Below, one piece after another: positions 8,291-18,091 of a stretch of DNA of 64,000 nucleotides. The stretch's first letter is position 1. Each line of letters opens with the position of its first letter. The notes beneath the pieces were generated by a model. The model ran no database searches. It had not been told where the DNA came from and saw only the letters and a list, made by a program, of their open reading frames with translations. The stretch spans positions 1-64,000 of the forward strand of contig DDDG01000008.1 of NCBI GenBank assembly GCA_002336245.1. Reading direction: 5' to 3'. The stretch comes from Flavobacteriales bacterium UBA1986. GTDB lineage: Bacteria; Bacteroidota; Bacteroidia; Flavobacteriales_G; Salibacteraceae. Position numbers and translations under genes: made by a program.

Positions 8291-9288
8291 GGTGATTTTT
8301 TAAACAGTTGCGCGAATCGCTGAATGTCGAACAGCAAGAAAAACTGTGTGGCCTCCAACGCTTTGGCGAAAGAAGCCTTTTTTGACTTCTGAACTCTCAG
8401 TTCACGGCGAAATTTTGACGAGAAGAGATAAGCAAAGGATGAAAGGTGAATCTGGAGGAATGAGGCGTTGAATGTCAGTGTATACATCGCAAGAATGAAG
8501 ATGTATTTGAACAAAATGGATGGGAAATTCCAAAGGATGAACACGGGAGGCATGTTCTTGAAGTAGCTGTACCAAATCGACTTTTGGACGTAGGTAAGAT
8601 AGCCCCGGTCCCGAACTTTCGCAATGCTCACAGAACCCTCGTGAGACACCCGCGCTTTCACAAGCGCTTCGCAGCTATAGCCCGCCGAAAAAGCACGCAG
8701 TGCAAACTCGGCATCTTCATATCCCGTATTGAAGTGAGGATCGAACCACCCGATGGACTTCAACATATTAGTCGAATACAAACAGGCGCCACCAGAAGGC
8801 CCAATGCAAACTTCATCGGAGGAGAATCTCGCTACTTCTTGCCCAAATCCTTTTGGCAGAATTTCACCTGTGTTCAGCATGAACAAGCCAAAACTGTCGA
8901 CGCGGCTGGGTTCCTTCATTTGAATCATCATGCTCGCCGCCATGTCTAGTCCCTTCGCCTCTGAAGTTGTAATCAACTCCTCGAGCCAATTTTCCTCGGC
9001 TATGGCGTCGTTGTTCAACAACACGATGTTTTCAAAATCGTCTAATGTTCCCGATTCCCAAAGTTTCAAATGCGCTCCAGTAAAACCGAGATTGTCCTCG
9101 TAATAGTGCGCTTCCAGGTTCTGAAAGCTGCTCGCGGCATGCTCGAGTTGCTCCCGATCTTGATGTTCAGAGCCGTTGTCGAGAAGGAAAATCTTAAAAT
9201 CTTGAACGCTTTGAATCCGCAATGACTCCAAACACTTCGAAGTTCTTTTCGCATCGTTCCAATTCAGGACAATTACCGCTGCTTTCAT
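8287..9288 (-). CDS. Glycosyltransferase family 2 (rhamnosyltransferase-like)
   Basis: A 333-residue protein with an N-terminal GT-A domain: VIVLNWNDA, LLDNGSEHQD, LLNNDAIAEENW around the metal site, and GPSGGACLYSTNML. Then comes the TGYEDAEFALRA motif typical of O-antigen and dTDP-rhamnose type GT2 enzymes. The C-terminal third has one or two hydrophobic stretches (about 245-275) that could sit at the membrane. It overlaps both neighbours by 4 bp in the operon. Confidence 0.85.
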   Translation of the reverse strand: MKAAVIVLNWNDAKRTSKCLESLRIQSVQDFKIFLLDNGSEHQDREQLEHAASSFQNLEAHYYEDNLGFTGAHLKLWESGTLDDFENIVLLNNDAIAEENWLEELITTSEAKGLDMAASMMIQMKEPSRVDSFGLFMLNTGEILPKGFGQEVARFSSDEVCIGPSGGACLYSTNMLKSIGWFDPHFNTGYEDAEFALRAFSAGYSCEALVKARVSHEGSVSIAKVRDRGYLTYVQKSIWYSYFKNMPPVFILWNFPSILFKYIFILAMYTLTFNASFLQIHLSSFAYLFSSKFRRELRVQKSKKASFAKALEATQFFLLFDIQRFAQLFKKSP

Positions 9289-11069
9289 TTACCGAAGAGA
9301 TTTACAAGATCGTATTCGGAATGAATCATAAACTCGTGGATGACCATATCGGGCTTTTCACGCTTGATGAATTCCAACTCAATGTTTGGCCTTGAAGCCT
9401 TGGCTTCATTTTGAATGTAGATGGCCGCTTGAAAGTGATTGGCCAAATGCTTATACAAGGCAGAGTAAAAGCTGTCGTGCACAATGATGGCTTTTGGCAA
9501 GCTCTCATCCTTCACCATGCTCACTTTAGTTCCACGCGGAGAGCCCTTTATTCTCTTCTTTTCGCCCCACTTTTGTGCTTGTTTCGGGACCACATGACGT
9601 TCCTTCTCAACCAATTCATCTTGCATCGAAATTGTATAAGAAAGGCCTTTGAGTTTTGAAACCCGCTCAACCAAACGCATCTCATTCCAGGCCGCTGGTT
9701 TTATACTCGGGAAGTCCTTGGATAGGAATTCTGCAAACTCTTTATAAACTAAAAATCCAGCTATTTCATTCCAGTGGAAATCGTATTGATAGTACAGGAA
9801 TTGATCTTTCTGATGTTTACGTAGGAGTTTCTCTGTATCGAAGACGGGCACCTTAGTTCGCTTTCGAATAGCTTCGGAAACCTGACGCCGAAGGCTGTGC
9901 TGCACTTCTAAACCTTTGGGTAAATACTCTGGATACATGCTGCCTTTTTCGGTTGGAAGCAGAATGTAATACTTGATTCCCATCTTCTTGAATCGAGCCT
10001 GTACTTTCCGCACATTACGGCATAGACTGTCGAGTTGCGATTCCGTTAAAAGCGGTGTGCGAACCAAGTCTTTTACCAAAATGGTTTTAAACAACCAATC
10101 TTCCTTACCCACAACTACCTCTTCTGGAACTGGTGAAACACCATACAGATTGAATTTGAAGGCATTGTTCCACTTGATGAGGAAATTTCTAAAGCCAAAA
10201 TTCTCGCGATAGAACAAAGACATTCCATCTAGGTAAGCTTTGAAGTTTAGGACGTCCAATTTGGGCATCGCATACAATTCCCTTTTTTCGGTGTTCACCG
10301 TTTGTACGATCGGCGAGGCAATCTGAACATTCACGAATGTCATCACCGACAGGAATAAGATGAGCAGAGCAAAATCGCCGAGCTTCATGTTCGGCTTTAG
10401 CGGCATCTTGCTGAAATAAAGGAGCAGATATATTAGGAGTGTGCTTAGGGTGAAACACAAAGGATAGAAGTAGACCGATTTCCCCTGAGACTTGATTTCC
10501 TTGAAGACATCAATCTTACCCAGCACTCCCTTGTATTCTAGAGATGCGTTTCTCTTTTGAATTGAAAAGCGAGCCTTGCCTCCCGAAAATTCTTGCTTTT
10601 TAACGGCCTTATTTGGCGATAGTTTCGTTGAGATTTCATCTGCGCTGAGACTGTACATCACCTCTTCTCCTCTCAGTACATTGAGACCTTTAATCTCCAA
10701 CCAAAAGGCCTCGGCTTTCGGTTGTTTTCGGTGGACTTCGGATTCAATTTGAAGTCGAAACTTTAAGACTTCCCTTCCTCGTGGCAATGCAAATCGAAGT
10801 TTCTGCCATTCTTCGTTTCCCGTCAAAAGTTCACTTGAAGTAACCGTATTGCTGAACTTCTTGTGACGGTTTCCAATGTCAACCACCAATTCACCTCCGT
10901 AGGCGTATTGGTTTGTCCAAAGCGTGTTGGATTGAGACCGAGCTTCAACTTCAATGCTGTACTCACTGGCACCGCTCATTTTCCCTTCCAAATCAATGGC
11001 ATTGAAAAAGTAGAGCGCCAGCGCTGCGACAAATAGTGCGACAATGAGATATTTAAACTGCCTTTGCAC
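9285..11069 (-). CDS. AlgJ/AlgX-like polysaccharide O-acetyltransferase, copy 1
   Basis: A 594-residue protein with an N-terminal membrane helix (about 8-25), a beta-rich region (30-195), two more helices (about 200-220 and 232-250), and then an AlgJ/AlgX SGNH-like domain. In that domain the DxH pair is Asp430/His432 in YDFHWN and the nucleophile is probably Ser533 in HDSF. In alginate-type systems such proteins move acetyl groups, delivered by a membrane MBOAT protein, onto the polymer in the periplasm. The beta-rich block between the first and second helix is extra compared with plain AlgJ. It starts at the stop codon of the upstream MBOAT gene (1-nt overlap) and is a paralog of the gene at 12516-14297. 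Confidence 0.85.
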   Translation of the reverse strand: MQRQFKYLIVALFVAALALYFFNAIDLEGKMSGASEYSIEVEARSQSNTLWTNQYAYGGELVVDIGNRHKKFSNTVTSSELLTGNEEWQKLRFALPRGREVLKFRLQIESEVHRKQPKAEAFWLEIKGLNVLRGEEVMYSLSADEISTKLSPNKAVKKQEFSGGKARFSIQKRNASLEYKGVLGKIDVFKEIKSQGKSVYFYPLCFTLSTLLIYLLLYFSKMPLKPNMKLGDFALLILFLSVMTFVNVQIASPIVQTVNTEKRELYAMPKLDVLNFKAYLDGMSLFYRENFGFRNFLIKWNNAFKFNLYGVSPVPEEVVVGKEDWLFKTILVKDLVRTPLLTESQLDSLCRNVRKVQARFKKMGIKYYILLPTEKGSMYPEYLPKGLEVQHSLRRQVSEAIRKRTKVPVFDTEKLLRKHQKDQFLYYQYDFHWNEIAGFLVYKEFAEFLSKDFPSIKPAAWNEMRLVERVSKLKGLSYTISMQDELVEKERHVVPKQAQKWGEKKRIKGSPRGTKVSMVKDESLPKAIIVHDSFYSALYKHLANHFQAAIYIQNEAKASRPNIELEFIKREKPDMVIHEFMIHSEYDLVNLFGK

Positions 11070-12481
11070 TAGAAGTTGAAATAGATGAAAGGATTGTAGG
11101 TGTTTTTGGATAATACAACAAGTGCCAACACCATTAGAGCCGCATACCAGAAAAACTCGAGGATGTTATAGCTGTGTGATTCTTCGGACAAGCCAATGAG
11201 TTTTAAGGAATGTTCTTTCAGCTTCAAGAAAACACCAAAACCTCCAAGCACGGCAAGAACAAAAAGCGTTAAGACTTCGGCATTGAAAAAATAGAAAAAA
11301 GAGGCCCCAAGCTCCGCAGAACCAAAACCGAACATTGCCTTTGTGTACATCCAAACTTGCTCTATGTCTCTACCACGAAAAAGAATGCCACTGTAACCCA
11401 CAAAAAAATAGACGTAGAATGAGCGCACGAAAACTGGTAGCTTATTTAAAATCTTGCCCCAACGACCCGTTTCCAAAACCACCAATAAACCATGAGTAAA
11501 ACCCCAAAGTACGAAGGTCCAATTGGCGCCATGCCACAAACCGGTGAGCAGAAAGATGGTCATGAGACGGAAATTCTCGCCGGTCCAGTGCAACTTCCCT
11601 CTCTTCAAAGCATAGTATGGATAGTCGCGGAACCACTGGATTAATGACATATGCCATTTGCTCCAAAAAGAGCGGATGCTCTTCTCTCTTAAAGGGTAGT
11701 TGAAATTCTCTCTAATCTCAAAGCCGAACATGCGCCCCAAGCCAATGGCCATATCGGAGTATGCAGCAAAATCGAGGTAGACCTGATAGACAAAACAGAT
11801 CGAAGACATCCAGGCCAAGGAGAAGCTCAACTCCCCTGCCCCCATGGAGAAGATCTGATCGCACACACGACCAAAGCCATCGGCAAAAACCAACTTCTTG
11901 ATCAAGCCTTCAATGAAGCGCTTCACGCCAGAAACAAAGCGTGCAGAGTAAATGGTGCGTTCTGCTAACTGACTTTCCAAGTGGTGATATCGAATGATTG
12001 GCCCAGCGATCAGTTGCGGGAAAAAACTGATGAAGAGCGCCAGGCGGGCAATGTTCCTTTGAGGTTCCGACCACTTTCGGTACACATCGATTAAGTAGGA
12101 CATTCCTTGAAAGGTGAAGAAGGAAATCCCGATCGGCAAGTGGGTGGCGCTTGTTCGAATGTCGGTTCCAAAAAAATGATTGAGCTCTGTGAGAAACCAG
12201 TGGGCGTATTTAAAATGTAAGAGAAAGGAAAGGTTGAGCAGAACCCCAATCCCAAGCATCAACTTTCGATTCAAGCCCTTCGTCTCGAAGAGCAATGCCA
12301 CCGAGTAATTGATGGCAACTGAAAGTAAGAGCAGCAATACGTACAGACCTTCACCCCAATAATAGAATAGGAGGCTGAAGATGAGTAGAAGAGTATTTTG
12401 AAATTTCTTCGGCACCAGATTGATGGCCAAGAGAACCACTGGAAGAAATGCGAAGAGAAATATTGGAGAGCTAAAAATCAT
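11069..12481 (-). CDS. MBOAT O-acyltransferase, AlgI-like, copy 1
   Basis: A 470-residue multi-pass membrane protein. It has the hallmark WSKWHMSLIQWFRDY and the catalytic-type histidine His317 in LLTGLWHGANW. Proteins of this family pass acetyl groups from cytoplasmic acetyl-CoA across the inner membrane for polysaccharide O-acetylation. It is paired with the AlgJ-like gene directly downstream and has the same length as the second MBOAT at 14300-15712, to which it aligns without obvious gaps. This indicates a tandem duplication of the two-gene module. Confidence 0.92.
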   Translation of the reverse strand: MIFSSPIFLFAFLPVVLLAINLVPKKFQNTLLLIFSLLFYYWGEGLYVLLLLLSVAINYSVALLFETKGLNRKLMLGIGVLLNLSFLLHFKYAHWFLTELNHFFGTDIRTSATHLPIGISFFTFQGMSYLIDVYRKWSEPQRNIARLALFISFFPQLIAGPIIRYHHLESQLAERTIYSARFVSGVKRFIEGLIKKLVFADGFGRVCDQIFSMGAGELSFSLAWMSSICFVYQVYLDFAAYSDMAIGLGRMFGFEIRENFNYPLREKSIRSFWSKWHMSLIQWFRDYPYYALKRGKLHWTGENFRLMTIFLLTGLWHGANWTFVLWGFTHGLLVVLETGRWGKILNKLPVFVRSFYVYFFVGYSGILFRGRDIEQVWMYTKAMFGFGSAELGASFFYFFNAEVLTLFVLAVLGGFGVFLKLKEHSLKLIGLSEESHSYNILEFFWYAALMVLALVVLSKNTYNPFIYFNF

Positions 12482-12515
12482 CGAATTGCGTGGCGGTTTA
12501 CTCTTATGATTCTAG

Positions 12516-14297
12516 CTAGTGGCCCAATAATGTTCTCAGGTCATTTTCCGAGAAAATCATGTATTCATGCAAGATGATGACTGGATTTTCCCTCCTAATA
12601 AACTTTCGCTCTACCTTTTGATTGCTTTCTTTCGTTTCGTTTTGTACATAAACTACCCGGTTGAAGTGAGGCGAAAACAACTTCATGATTGGCTTGAAAA
12701 AACTGTCGTGGACGACAATGGCATTTGGCAATTCCGGCTTCTTTTGATCGGTAAGCTTGGTGCGCTTCGGATAAACTGGATCTTTTGTGAATTTCATATT
12801 TGAACCTTCAATAGGTTTGATGTATTTGGTGTCCTCAAACAATTGCTCGTGCATCGCCATGGTGTACAAAAGCCCCATTTGTTGTGACCTGGTTTCTTCA
12901 ATTTCCAGTTTGTCCCATTCGATTGGTTTCATGGAAGGGAAGTCCTTTGAGATGACATTCATTAGGTCGCGGTAGGCGAAAAATGCGGCTACATCGTTCC
13001 AATGGAAGTCGTATTTGTAGTATAGCATATGTTTTGACTTCTCACGCAATAAGGTTTCTTCCACATCGATTACAGGAACGTTCGTGCGACTTCGGATGGC
13101 CGCTACCACTTGTCTTCTCAGGCTGTTGTTGGCATTAAAACCCCAGGGAAGCATTTCGGGATATACGATGCCTTTTTCCGTTGGGAAAAACACGTAATAC
13201 GCAATTCCCCTTTGAGAATAGAATGCATGGGTTTTCTGCACTACCTCACAAATTGAATCGAGCATCTCCTCTCTTAAGGGCAACATGGTATTCATATCTC
13301 TTGTGATTCCTGAATGAAAAAGCCACTGTTCCTTTCCGACCACAGCTCTATCTGGTATCGGTGAAACCTTCAAAAGCATGTATTTAATAAAGCTGTTCGC
13401 CCGAATCAAATGATTCCTGAATCCGAAGTTTTCTTGGAAATAGGTTGAGACTTGCTTCAAGTATTCGTGGGATTGGAAAAGCTTGAATTCTGGCAAAGAA
13501 AACATCTCTCTTTTCTCTGTATTAGGCAATTCAACCAATGGATATTTCAGCTGCAAATTGCTGAACAGCATGGCACAAAGGAAGGTCAAGCCAAGCGCAA
13601 AATCGAATAGGTACAACTCTCTCCATTTCGGGAAAGGAAGACGCCAAAACACAATCCACATCAAGAGAAAACTGAAGACAAACAGGCTGGGATAAAACCA
13701 GCTTGAAACCTCCTGAACCTTCACATCTCGGAAGCCGACAACTTCTGATAAATCGGATTTTAGGTTGACCGTTCCTTTGGGTTTCTTATAATAAAGCTCC
13801 ATCAATTCCCCATCGGTTTCTTGACGGATCAAACCGCGATTGGTTCCAAGGTTTGCCTTCAAATCCTTACCAGTCCAATCCAACTCAGCACTTCCTCGGT
13901 TCATCAGACGAAAGGCCTTTATGTGGACATAATTTTCAGTCCCATCCCCTTGCCTCTTTTTACTCAGCTCACTTTTTACTTGAAAGCGCAACCACGAGAG
14001 CGTATTGTCCACAGGGACAGGAAAACTTAGAATCTGATACTCCCCATTTCCTTCGAAGTCAACCGTTGTGCTTCCCATGTTGACAAACTTTTTGCGCTTT
14101 TTTCCAACCTGTTCAAATGCATTCCCTTTATACACGAATTCAGTAGTCCATTGTGCGTTCACATTGGACCTGAGTTCGACTTCAAGCGTATAGTTGTCGG
14201 CCGTTTGGAACTTCAAACCCAGATCTAGGCCATGAGCAATGAAGAGCAGCGCGAGGGCTGAAACTAGGGCGTATAATATGTTGCGCAATTTCAACAT
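12516..14297 (-). CDS. AlgJ/AlgX-like polysaccharide O-acetyltransferase, copy 2
   Basis: A 593-residue paralog of the 9285-11069 product with the same layout: N-terminal helix, beta-rich block (about 35-195), two helices (about 203-220 and 230-247) and a C-terminal SGNH-like domain with Asp430/His432 in YDFHWN and Ser532 in HDSF. I start it at ATG 14297, two bases after the stop of the upstream MBOAT gene. The frame is open further upstream to 14381, but this would overlap that gene and put 28 residues before the membrane helix. Identity between the copies is high in the C-terminal domain and much lower in the N-terminal block, which suggests different substrates or sites of acetylation. Confidence 0.85.
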   Translation of the reverse strand: MLKLRNILYALVSALALLFIAHGLDLGLKFQTADNYTLEVELRSNVNAQWTTEFVYKGNAFEQVGKKRKKFVNMGSTTVDFEGNGEYQILSFPVPVDNTLSWLRFQVKSELSKKRQGDGTENYVHIKAFRLMNRGSAELDWTGKDLKANLGTNRGLIRQETDGELMELYYKKPKGTVNLKSDLSEVVGFRDVKVQEVSSWFYPSLFVFSFLLMWIVFWRLPFPKWRELYLFDFALGLTFLCAMLFSNLQLKYPLVELPNTEKREMFSLPEFKLFQSHEYLKQVSTYFQENFGFRNHLIRANSFIKYMLLKVSPIPDRAVVGKEQWLFHSGITRDMNTMLPLREEMLDSICEVVQKTHAFYSQRGIAYYVFFPTEKGIVYPEMLPWGFNANNSLRRQVVAAIRSRTNVPVIDVEETLLREKSKHMLYYKYDFHWNDVAAFFAYRDLMNVISKDFPSMKPIEWDKLEIEETRSQQMGLLYTMAMHEQLFEDTKYIKPIEGSNMKFTKDPVYPKRTKLTDQKKPELPNAIVVHDSFFKPIMKLFSPHFNRVVYVQNETKESNQKVERKFIRRENPVIILHEYMIFSENDLRTLLGH

Positions 14298-14299
14298 CC

Positions 14300-15712
14300 C
14301 TAGAAATTGAAATAGATGAATGGGTTGTAGGTTTTGCTCGACATGGTTAGAAATCCAACGGCAAGAAGAGCGATGTACCAAACGAATTCCATCGCTCTAT
14401 ATCTGGGGTTCAATTCTCCATCCTTCATTTTTAGAAGGAACCAATCTTTCAATTTCATGAACAGACCCAAGCTTCCTGTAAAGGCAAAACCGAGAATGAT
14501 CATATTTTCAGTATTGAGGTAATACAGAATCGACGGAGCAAATTCCGATTGCCCAAAGCCGAAGTACGCCTTCGTGAAGACCCAAGCTTGACTCAAATCT
14601 CCCGCTCGAAAGAGCATTCCGGTGGTTAATACCACAAAGTATACATAGACACGTTGAATCACCGAGGGCCAGCTCGAAAGCAATCGCCCCCAGCGTCCGC
14701 GTTCAAGGACGAGAAAAACACCATGGATCAGGCCCCAAAAAATAAAAGTCCAGTTCGCTCCGTGCCAAAGTCCAGTCAATAAAAAGATGATAAGAATTCG
14801 AATGGGTTCGCTCGCCCATGTGAAGTTGCCCTTCTTGAGCGCGTAGTAAGGATAATCACGAAACCATTGAATTAAGGACATATGCCATTTGGTCCAAAGC
14901 GCTCGGATGCTCATTTCCCGGAGAGGATAATTAAAATTCTCTCGGATTTCAAATCCCAGCATGCGCCCCAAGCCGATGGCCATATCTGAATAGGCGGCAA
15001 AGTCGAGGTAGATTTGATAGAGAAAACAAGCCGAACCCAACCAGGCCAAGGGCATGCTCACTTGACTTTCGTTCAAAATGAAAATCTGATCTGAAATGGC
15101 ACCAAGTCCATCCGCGAAGACCAGCTTTTTCACCATTCCTTCAATGAAACGCTTGACGCCAGAAATGAAGCGATCTGATTTTATCGTGCGGTTGGCCAAT
15201 TGTCGTTCAAGGTGGTGGTACCTGATGATTGGGCCCGCAATGAGTTGGGGAAACAGACTCACAAAAAGCGCAAGACGAGGAAGGCTCTTTTGAGGTTGAG
15301 ACCAGCCTCTACTCACATCAATTAAGTAGGACATTCCTTGAAAGGTGAAGAAGGAAATTCCCAATGGAAGGTGATCTACTTCCAGAGACATTTCCGTTCC
15401 AAGAAGTCCATTGAGTTGACTGAGGAAAAACTCTGAATACTTGTAATAGACCAAAAATGAAAGGTTTAACACCAGTCCGATTCCAAGGAAGGTACGTTTG
15501 CTCAACCAAGTGGTTTCAAACAAACGAGCAACCGTATAATTGATGAGAATACTCGTGATGAGAAGCAGAATGTAAATGCCCTCGCCCCAATAATAAAAGA
15601 GTAGGCTGAAAATTAAGAGCATCGCATTGTGCCACTTCTTGGGCACAAATGCTACCCCCATCAATACAAGGGGAAAAAACAGAAAGAGAAATACGGGGGA
15701 ACTAAACAGCAT
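14300..15712 (-). CDS. MBOAT O-acyltransferase, AlgI-like, copy 2
   Basis: A 470-residue multi-pass protein with WTKWHMSLIQWFRDY and His317 in LLTGLWHGANW, both conserved relative to copy 1. It has the same presumed role of carrying acetyl groups to the periplasmic face. The gene overlaps the ABC-transporter ATPase gene by 11 bp and is followed after two bases by its AlgJ-like partner, so export and acetylation genes appear to be one transcript. Confidence 0.92.
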   Translation of the reverse strand: MLFSSPVFLFLFFPLVLMGVAFVPKKWHNAMLLIFSLLFYYWGEGIYILLLITSILINYTVARLFETTWLSKRTFLGIGLVLNLSFLVYYKYSEFFLSQLNGLLGTEMSLEVDHLPLGISFFTFQGMSYLIDVSRGWSQPQKSLPRLALFVSLFPQLIAGPIIRYHHLERQLANRTIKSDRFISGVKRFIEGMVKKLVFADGLGAISDQIFILNESQVSMPLAWLGSACFLYQIYLDFAAYSDMAIGLGRMLGFEIRENFNYPLREMSIRALWTKWHMSLIQWFRDYPYYALKKGNFTWASEPIRILIIFLLTGLWHGANWTFIFWGLIHGVFLVLERGRWGRLLSSWPSVIQRVYVYFVVLTTGMLFRAGDLSQAWVFTKAYFGFGQSEFAPSILYYLNTENMIILGFAFTGSLGLFMKLKDWFLLKMKDGELNPRYRAMEFVWYIALLAVGFLTMSSKTYNPFIYFNF

Positions 15713-16478
15713 TATTCGACGATCTTCTCTCTCGGATATCTTTTAATATTTCACGGTAGATTGGGATCACTTCTTCAGGTGATCCATCCTTAACAATCTT
15801 ACCTTTTTCAATCAGAATTACCCTCTTGCAGTATTGCTGGATGGTTTTCAGATTGTGACTCACATGAATGATGGTTCGTCCACTCAATACGGTTTCCTTA
15901 AATACTTTATCTGCTTTCTTCTTGAAATTCTCATCACCTACACCTCCAAAGAACTCATCCATGAGAAGTATTTCGGTGTTGGTATGCATCGCAATCGAGA
16001 ATGCCAAACGTGCTTTCATTCCCTTCGAAAAGAATTTCAGTTTGGTCTCCGTAAAGTCTTCCAGCTCAGCAAAATCAATGATGGAATCAAATTTCTCCCG
16101 GATCTCCTTCAGTGGCATCCCCAAAATGGAAGCGTTCAGAATTACATTTTGTCGGGCAGAAAGCTGCTGATTGAAGCCAAGGCCTAAGCTCAAGCGAATG
16201 TAGGTTCCGTTGATGTTCCGTATTCCACCCGGATCAGCTTCATATGCTCCCGTCATTAGGTGAACCAAGGTGCTTTTTCCACTTCCGTTTCTTCCAATAA
16301 TCCCAACGAATTCACCACGCTTCACCTCAAAGTTCACAGATTGAACTGCCTTTATTTGGCGTTGCTTCTTCCTAGAAAAAAAAGAAAACACGCGCGACTG
16401 CAAACTTGAGCCGTCGCCCTCTCGAACATGGAATGTTTTGGAAACATTCTTCAGTTGTATCATCACATCCTGACTCAT
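15702..16478 (-). CDS. Polysaccharide ABC exporter ATPase (Wzt/KpsT type)
   Basis: A 258-residue ATPase with Walker A GRNGSGKST (about 77-85), a C-loop of the form FSKGMKARLAFS instead of LSGGQ, and Walker B ILLMDEFFGGVGD. The degenerate C-loop is characteristic of exporters of lipid-linked O-antigen, teichoic acid or capsule. It lacks the C-terminal carbohydrate-binding domain of long Wzt proteins, so chain-end recognition through that domain is not expected. It forms the transporter with the permease encoded just upstream (4-bp overlap). Confidence 0.92.
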   Translation of the reverse strand: MSQDVMIQLKNVSKTFHVREGDGSSLQSRVFSFFSRKKQRQIKAVQSVNFEVKRGEFVGIIGRNGSGKSTLVHLMTGAYEADPGGIRNINGTYIRLSLGLGFNQQLSARQNVILNASILGMPLKEIREKFDSIIDFAELEDFTETKLKFFSKGMKARLAFSIAMHTNTEILLMDEFFGGVGDENFKKKADKVFKETVLSGRTIIHVSHNLKTIQQYCKRVILIEKGKIVKDGSPEEVIPIYREILKDIRERRSSNNAV

Positions 16479-17266
16479 CTTCGCTGCGCTGCTCCTTTTG
16501 CAAATCGTTTAAAAAAGGCCAAAGCCCCGAGATAAAATATCACTGTATAAGCCAGATCGTAGAGAAGAAGATCCATGTGCGGCATTCGATTGTAAAGCAA
16601 GATGTCGCGGAAGTTGATGAGCTCTCCAGTAATCGGACTTACGTACAGCATAAAACGATAATGATCGAATATGAAGGATTGATCCCAGATGATTGGCACC
16701 GTCCAAAACCCGATCAACAAAACGATTTCCCAAATATGGTCAAGGTCTCTGATTTGAATGAAGATGGTACTCAAGACCAAGGAGACTCCAAGGCTAAATA
16801 CGTAAAGTATGGCGAGCAGTGGGAAAAACCAGAGAAGGGGCAGACCGAAGCTCACGTCGAAGAAGAAACAGAAGACGAAGTACATCAAGATGTTAAATCC
16901 GAAGGCAAAGACCACTGTAAAGCTGTGTGCCAGTTGGATGTCGTGCCGATTGATCTCTACATTCTCGAGCAAATAGCGCTTCATCTCCAGCGCTTTCATT
17001 CCTCGTTTGGTCATTTCAAGGAAGAATCCCCAAACGATGATTCCCATGAACAGGTATAAGATGAAATCCGGATCCTGGTTCTTGAAGATTATGTATGAGA
17101 AGACAAAATAGTAGACAAGCAAACGGGCTAGAGGATTTAGGAACGCCCAGAGCAATCCCAACGAAGAGCCATAGTAACGCTGCAAAAAATCCATCTTCGC
17201 CAGAAGCCATACGCGCTCCCATCGTGGACTAAGCTCAATTGAAAACTGTTTCTTCTCTTCTTCCAC
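16475..17266 (-). CDS. Polysaccharide ABC exporter permease (Wzm/KpsM type, ABC-2)
   Basis: A 263-residue membrane protein with about six helices and the ABC-2 family start RYYGSSLGLLWAFLNPL. This signature is shared by Wzm, KpsM and TagG permeases. With the adjacent ATPase it should move the finished, lipid-linked polysaccharide across the inner membrane. The pair shows that this locus uses the ABC-transporter route and not Wzx/Wzy; no wzx or wzy candidate is present in the operon. Confidence 0.92.
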   Translation of the reverse strand: MEEEKKQFSIELSPRWERVWLLAKMDFLQRYYGSSLGLLWAFLNPLARLLVYYFVFSYIIFKNQDPDFILYLFMGIIVWGFFLEMTKRGMKALEMKRYLLENVEINRHDIQLAHSFTVVFAFGFNILMYFVFCFFFDVSFGLPLLWFFPLLAILYVFSLGVSLVLSTIFIQIRDLDHIWEIVLLIGFWTVPIIWDQSFIFDHYRFMLYVSPITGELINFRDILLYNRMPHMDLLLYDLAYTVIFYLGALAFFKRFAKGAAQRR

Positions 17267-17272
17267 TTTCTT

Positions 17273-18088
17273 TTACCAATTTGAGACGGCAGCGCCCCAC
17301 TTCTTTTTCATTTCTACAATGTGCTCCTTGTAGTGCTCGTCGAGGAACTCCTTAATTTCTGGAAAAATCTCAACTTCCTGCTTCCGCTTGTGCACAACCT
17401 CGGTCAAACTCGAATCGTCGAACTCCAGCTCAGGCTTTGCCCCTAAGTGAGTGATTATTTCTGTGAACAGCTTCTTCGGTTCGCTCGAAATCTGATCGTA
17501 GAAACCTATATAAAAATTCTCGGCAGGCCAGAATTTTTGAAACTTTTCAATGATGTCGATGTAATAACCGCGTTCAAGAACTTCCTTCTTAGAAATGAAA
17601 GGCATAAGTTCTTCCACCGAAACTTGACTCATATCTTCATTTCGATGTTTCACAAATTGCATCAAAGCAGCCGACCAAACACGCTCTACCGGATTCCTTA
17701 AGAGCATCACAAATTTCGCATCAGGCACCAACTTCTGAATAAACTTCAGTCGGTCTTCCGAAAGCAAGCTGTAGGATGGTGTGATGTCGCCACAAATGGT
17801 TCGCTTATTCTTAAAATCGAAGTATTGAGAGTAGTACTCGAGCGGTTTGTCGAAATTCCTTTTGATGTCGAAATAGTGAATTTCCTTAGCCCTAAACCGG
17901 AACTGCGGATGTTTCTTCAAGTTGTAATAGAGCCATGTAGTGCCCGATTTTTGGGCTCCAATGCAAAAAAATTGAGGAAATTGAAAGGCGCTGGGGTTGA
18001 GCAAGCCCCGAATTAAGAGCGACTTCTGAGTTTTGGCGTAAGCCAATACCTCATCAGTAGAGTATTCATATTTCGTTTTCTGGCCCAT
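17273..18088 (-). CDS. Sulfotransferase, PAPS-dependent (Sulfotransfer_1-like)
   Basis: A 271-residue soluble protein with the 5'-phosphosulfate-binding loop QKSGTT at 46-51 (FFCIGAQKSGTTWLYYNL) and the 3'-phosphate-binding region FVMLLRNPVERVWSA at about 126-140. This layout resembles heparan/GlcNAc sulfotransferases. It would transfer sulfate from PAPS to a sugar hydroxyl or amino group in the cytoplasm. It lies between the exporter genes (6-bp gap) and a second sulfotransferase gene (3-bp gap), so its substrate is most likely the polysaccharide of this operon. Confidence 0.88.
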   Translation of the reverse strand: MGQKTKYEYSTDEVLAYAKTQKSLLIRGLLNPSAFQFPQFFCIGAQKSGTTWLYYNLKKHPQFRFRAKEIHYFDIKRNFDKPLEYYSQYFDFKNKRTICGDITPSYSLLSEDRLKFIQKLVPDAKFVMLLRNPVERVWSAALMQFVKHRNEDMSQVSVEELMPFISKKEVLERGYYIDIIEKFQKFWPAENFYIGFYDQISSEPKKLFTEIITHLGAKPELEFDDSSLTEVVHKRKQEVEIFPEIKEFLDEHYKEHIVEMKKKWGAAVSNW

Positions 18089-18091
18089 CTC

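Noticed and set aside
16406..17059. Open frame of 217 codons opposite the Wzm permease
   Set aside because: It is antisense to a well-supported gene, rich in charged residues without pattern, and shows no family motif. It is a shadow of biased codon use.
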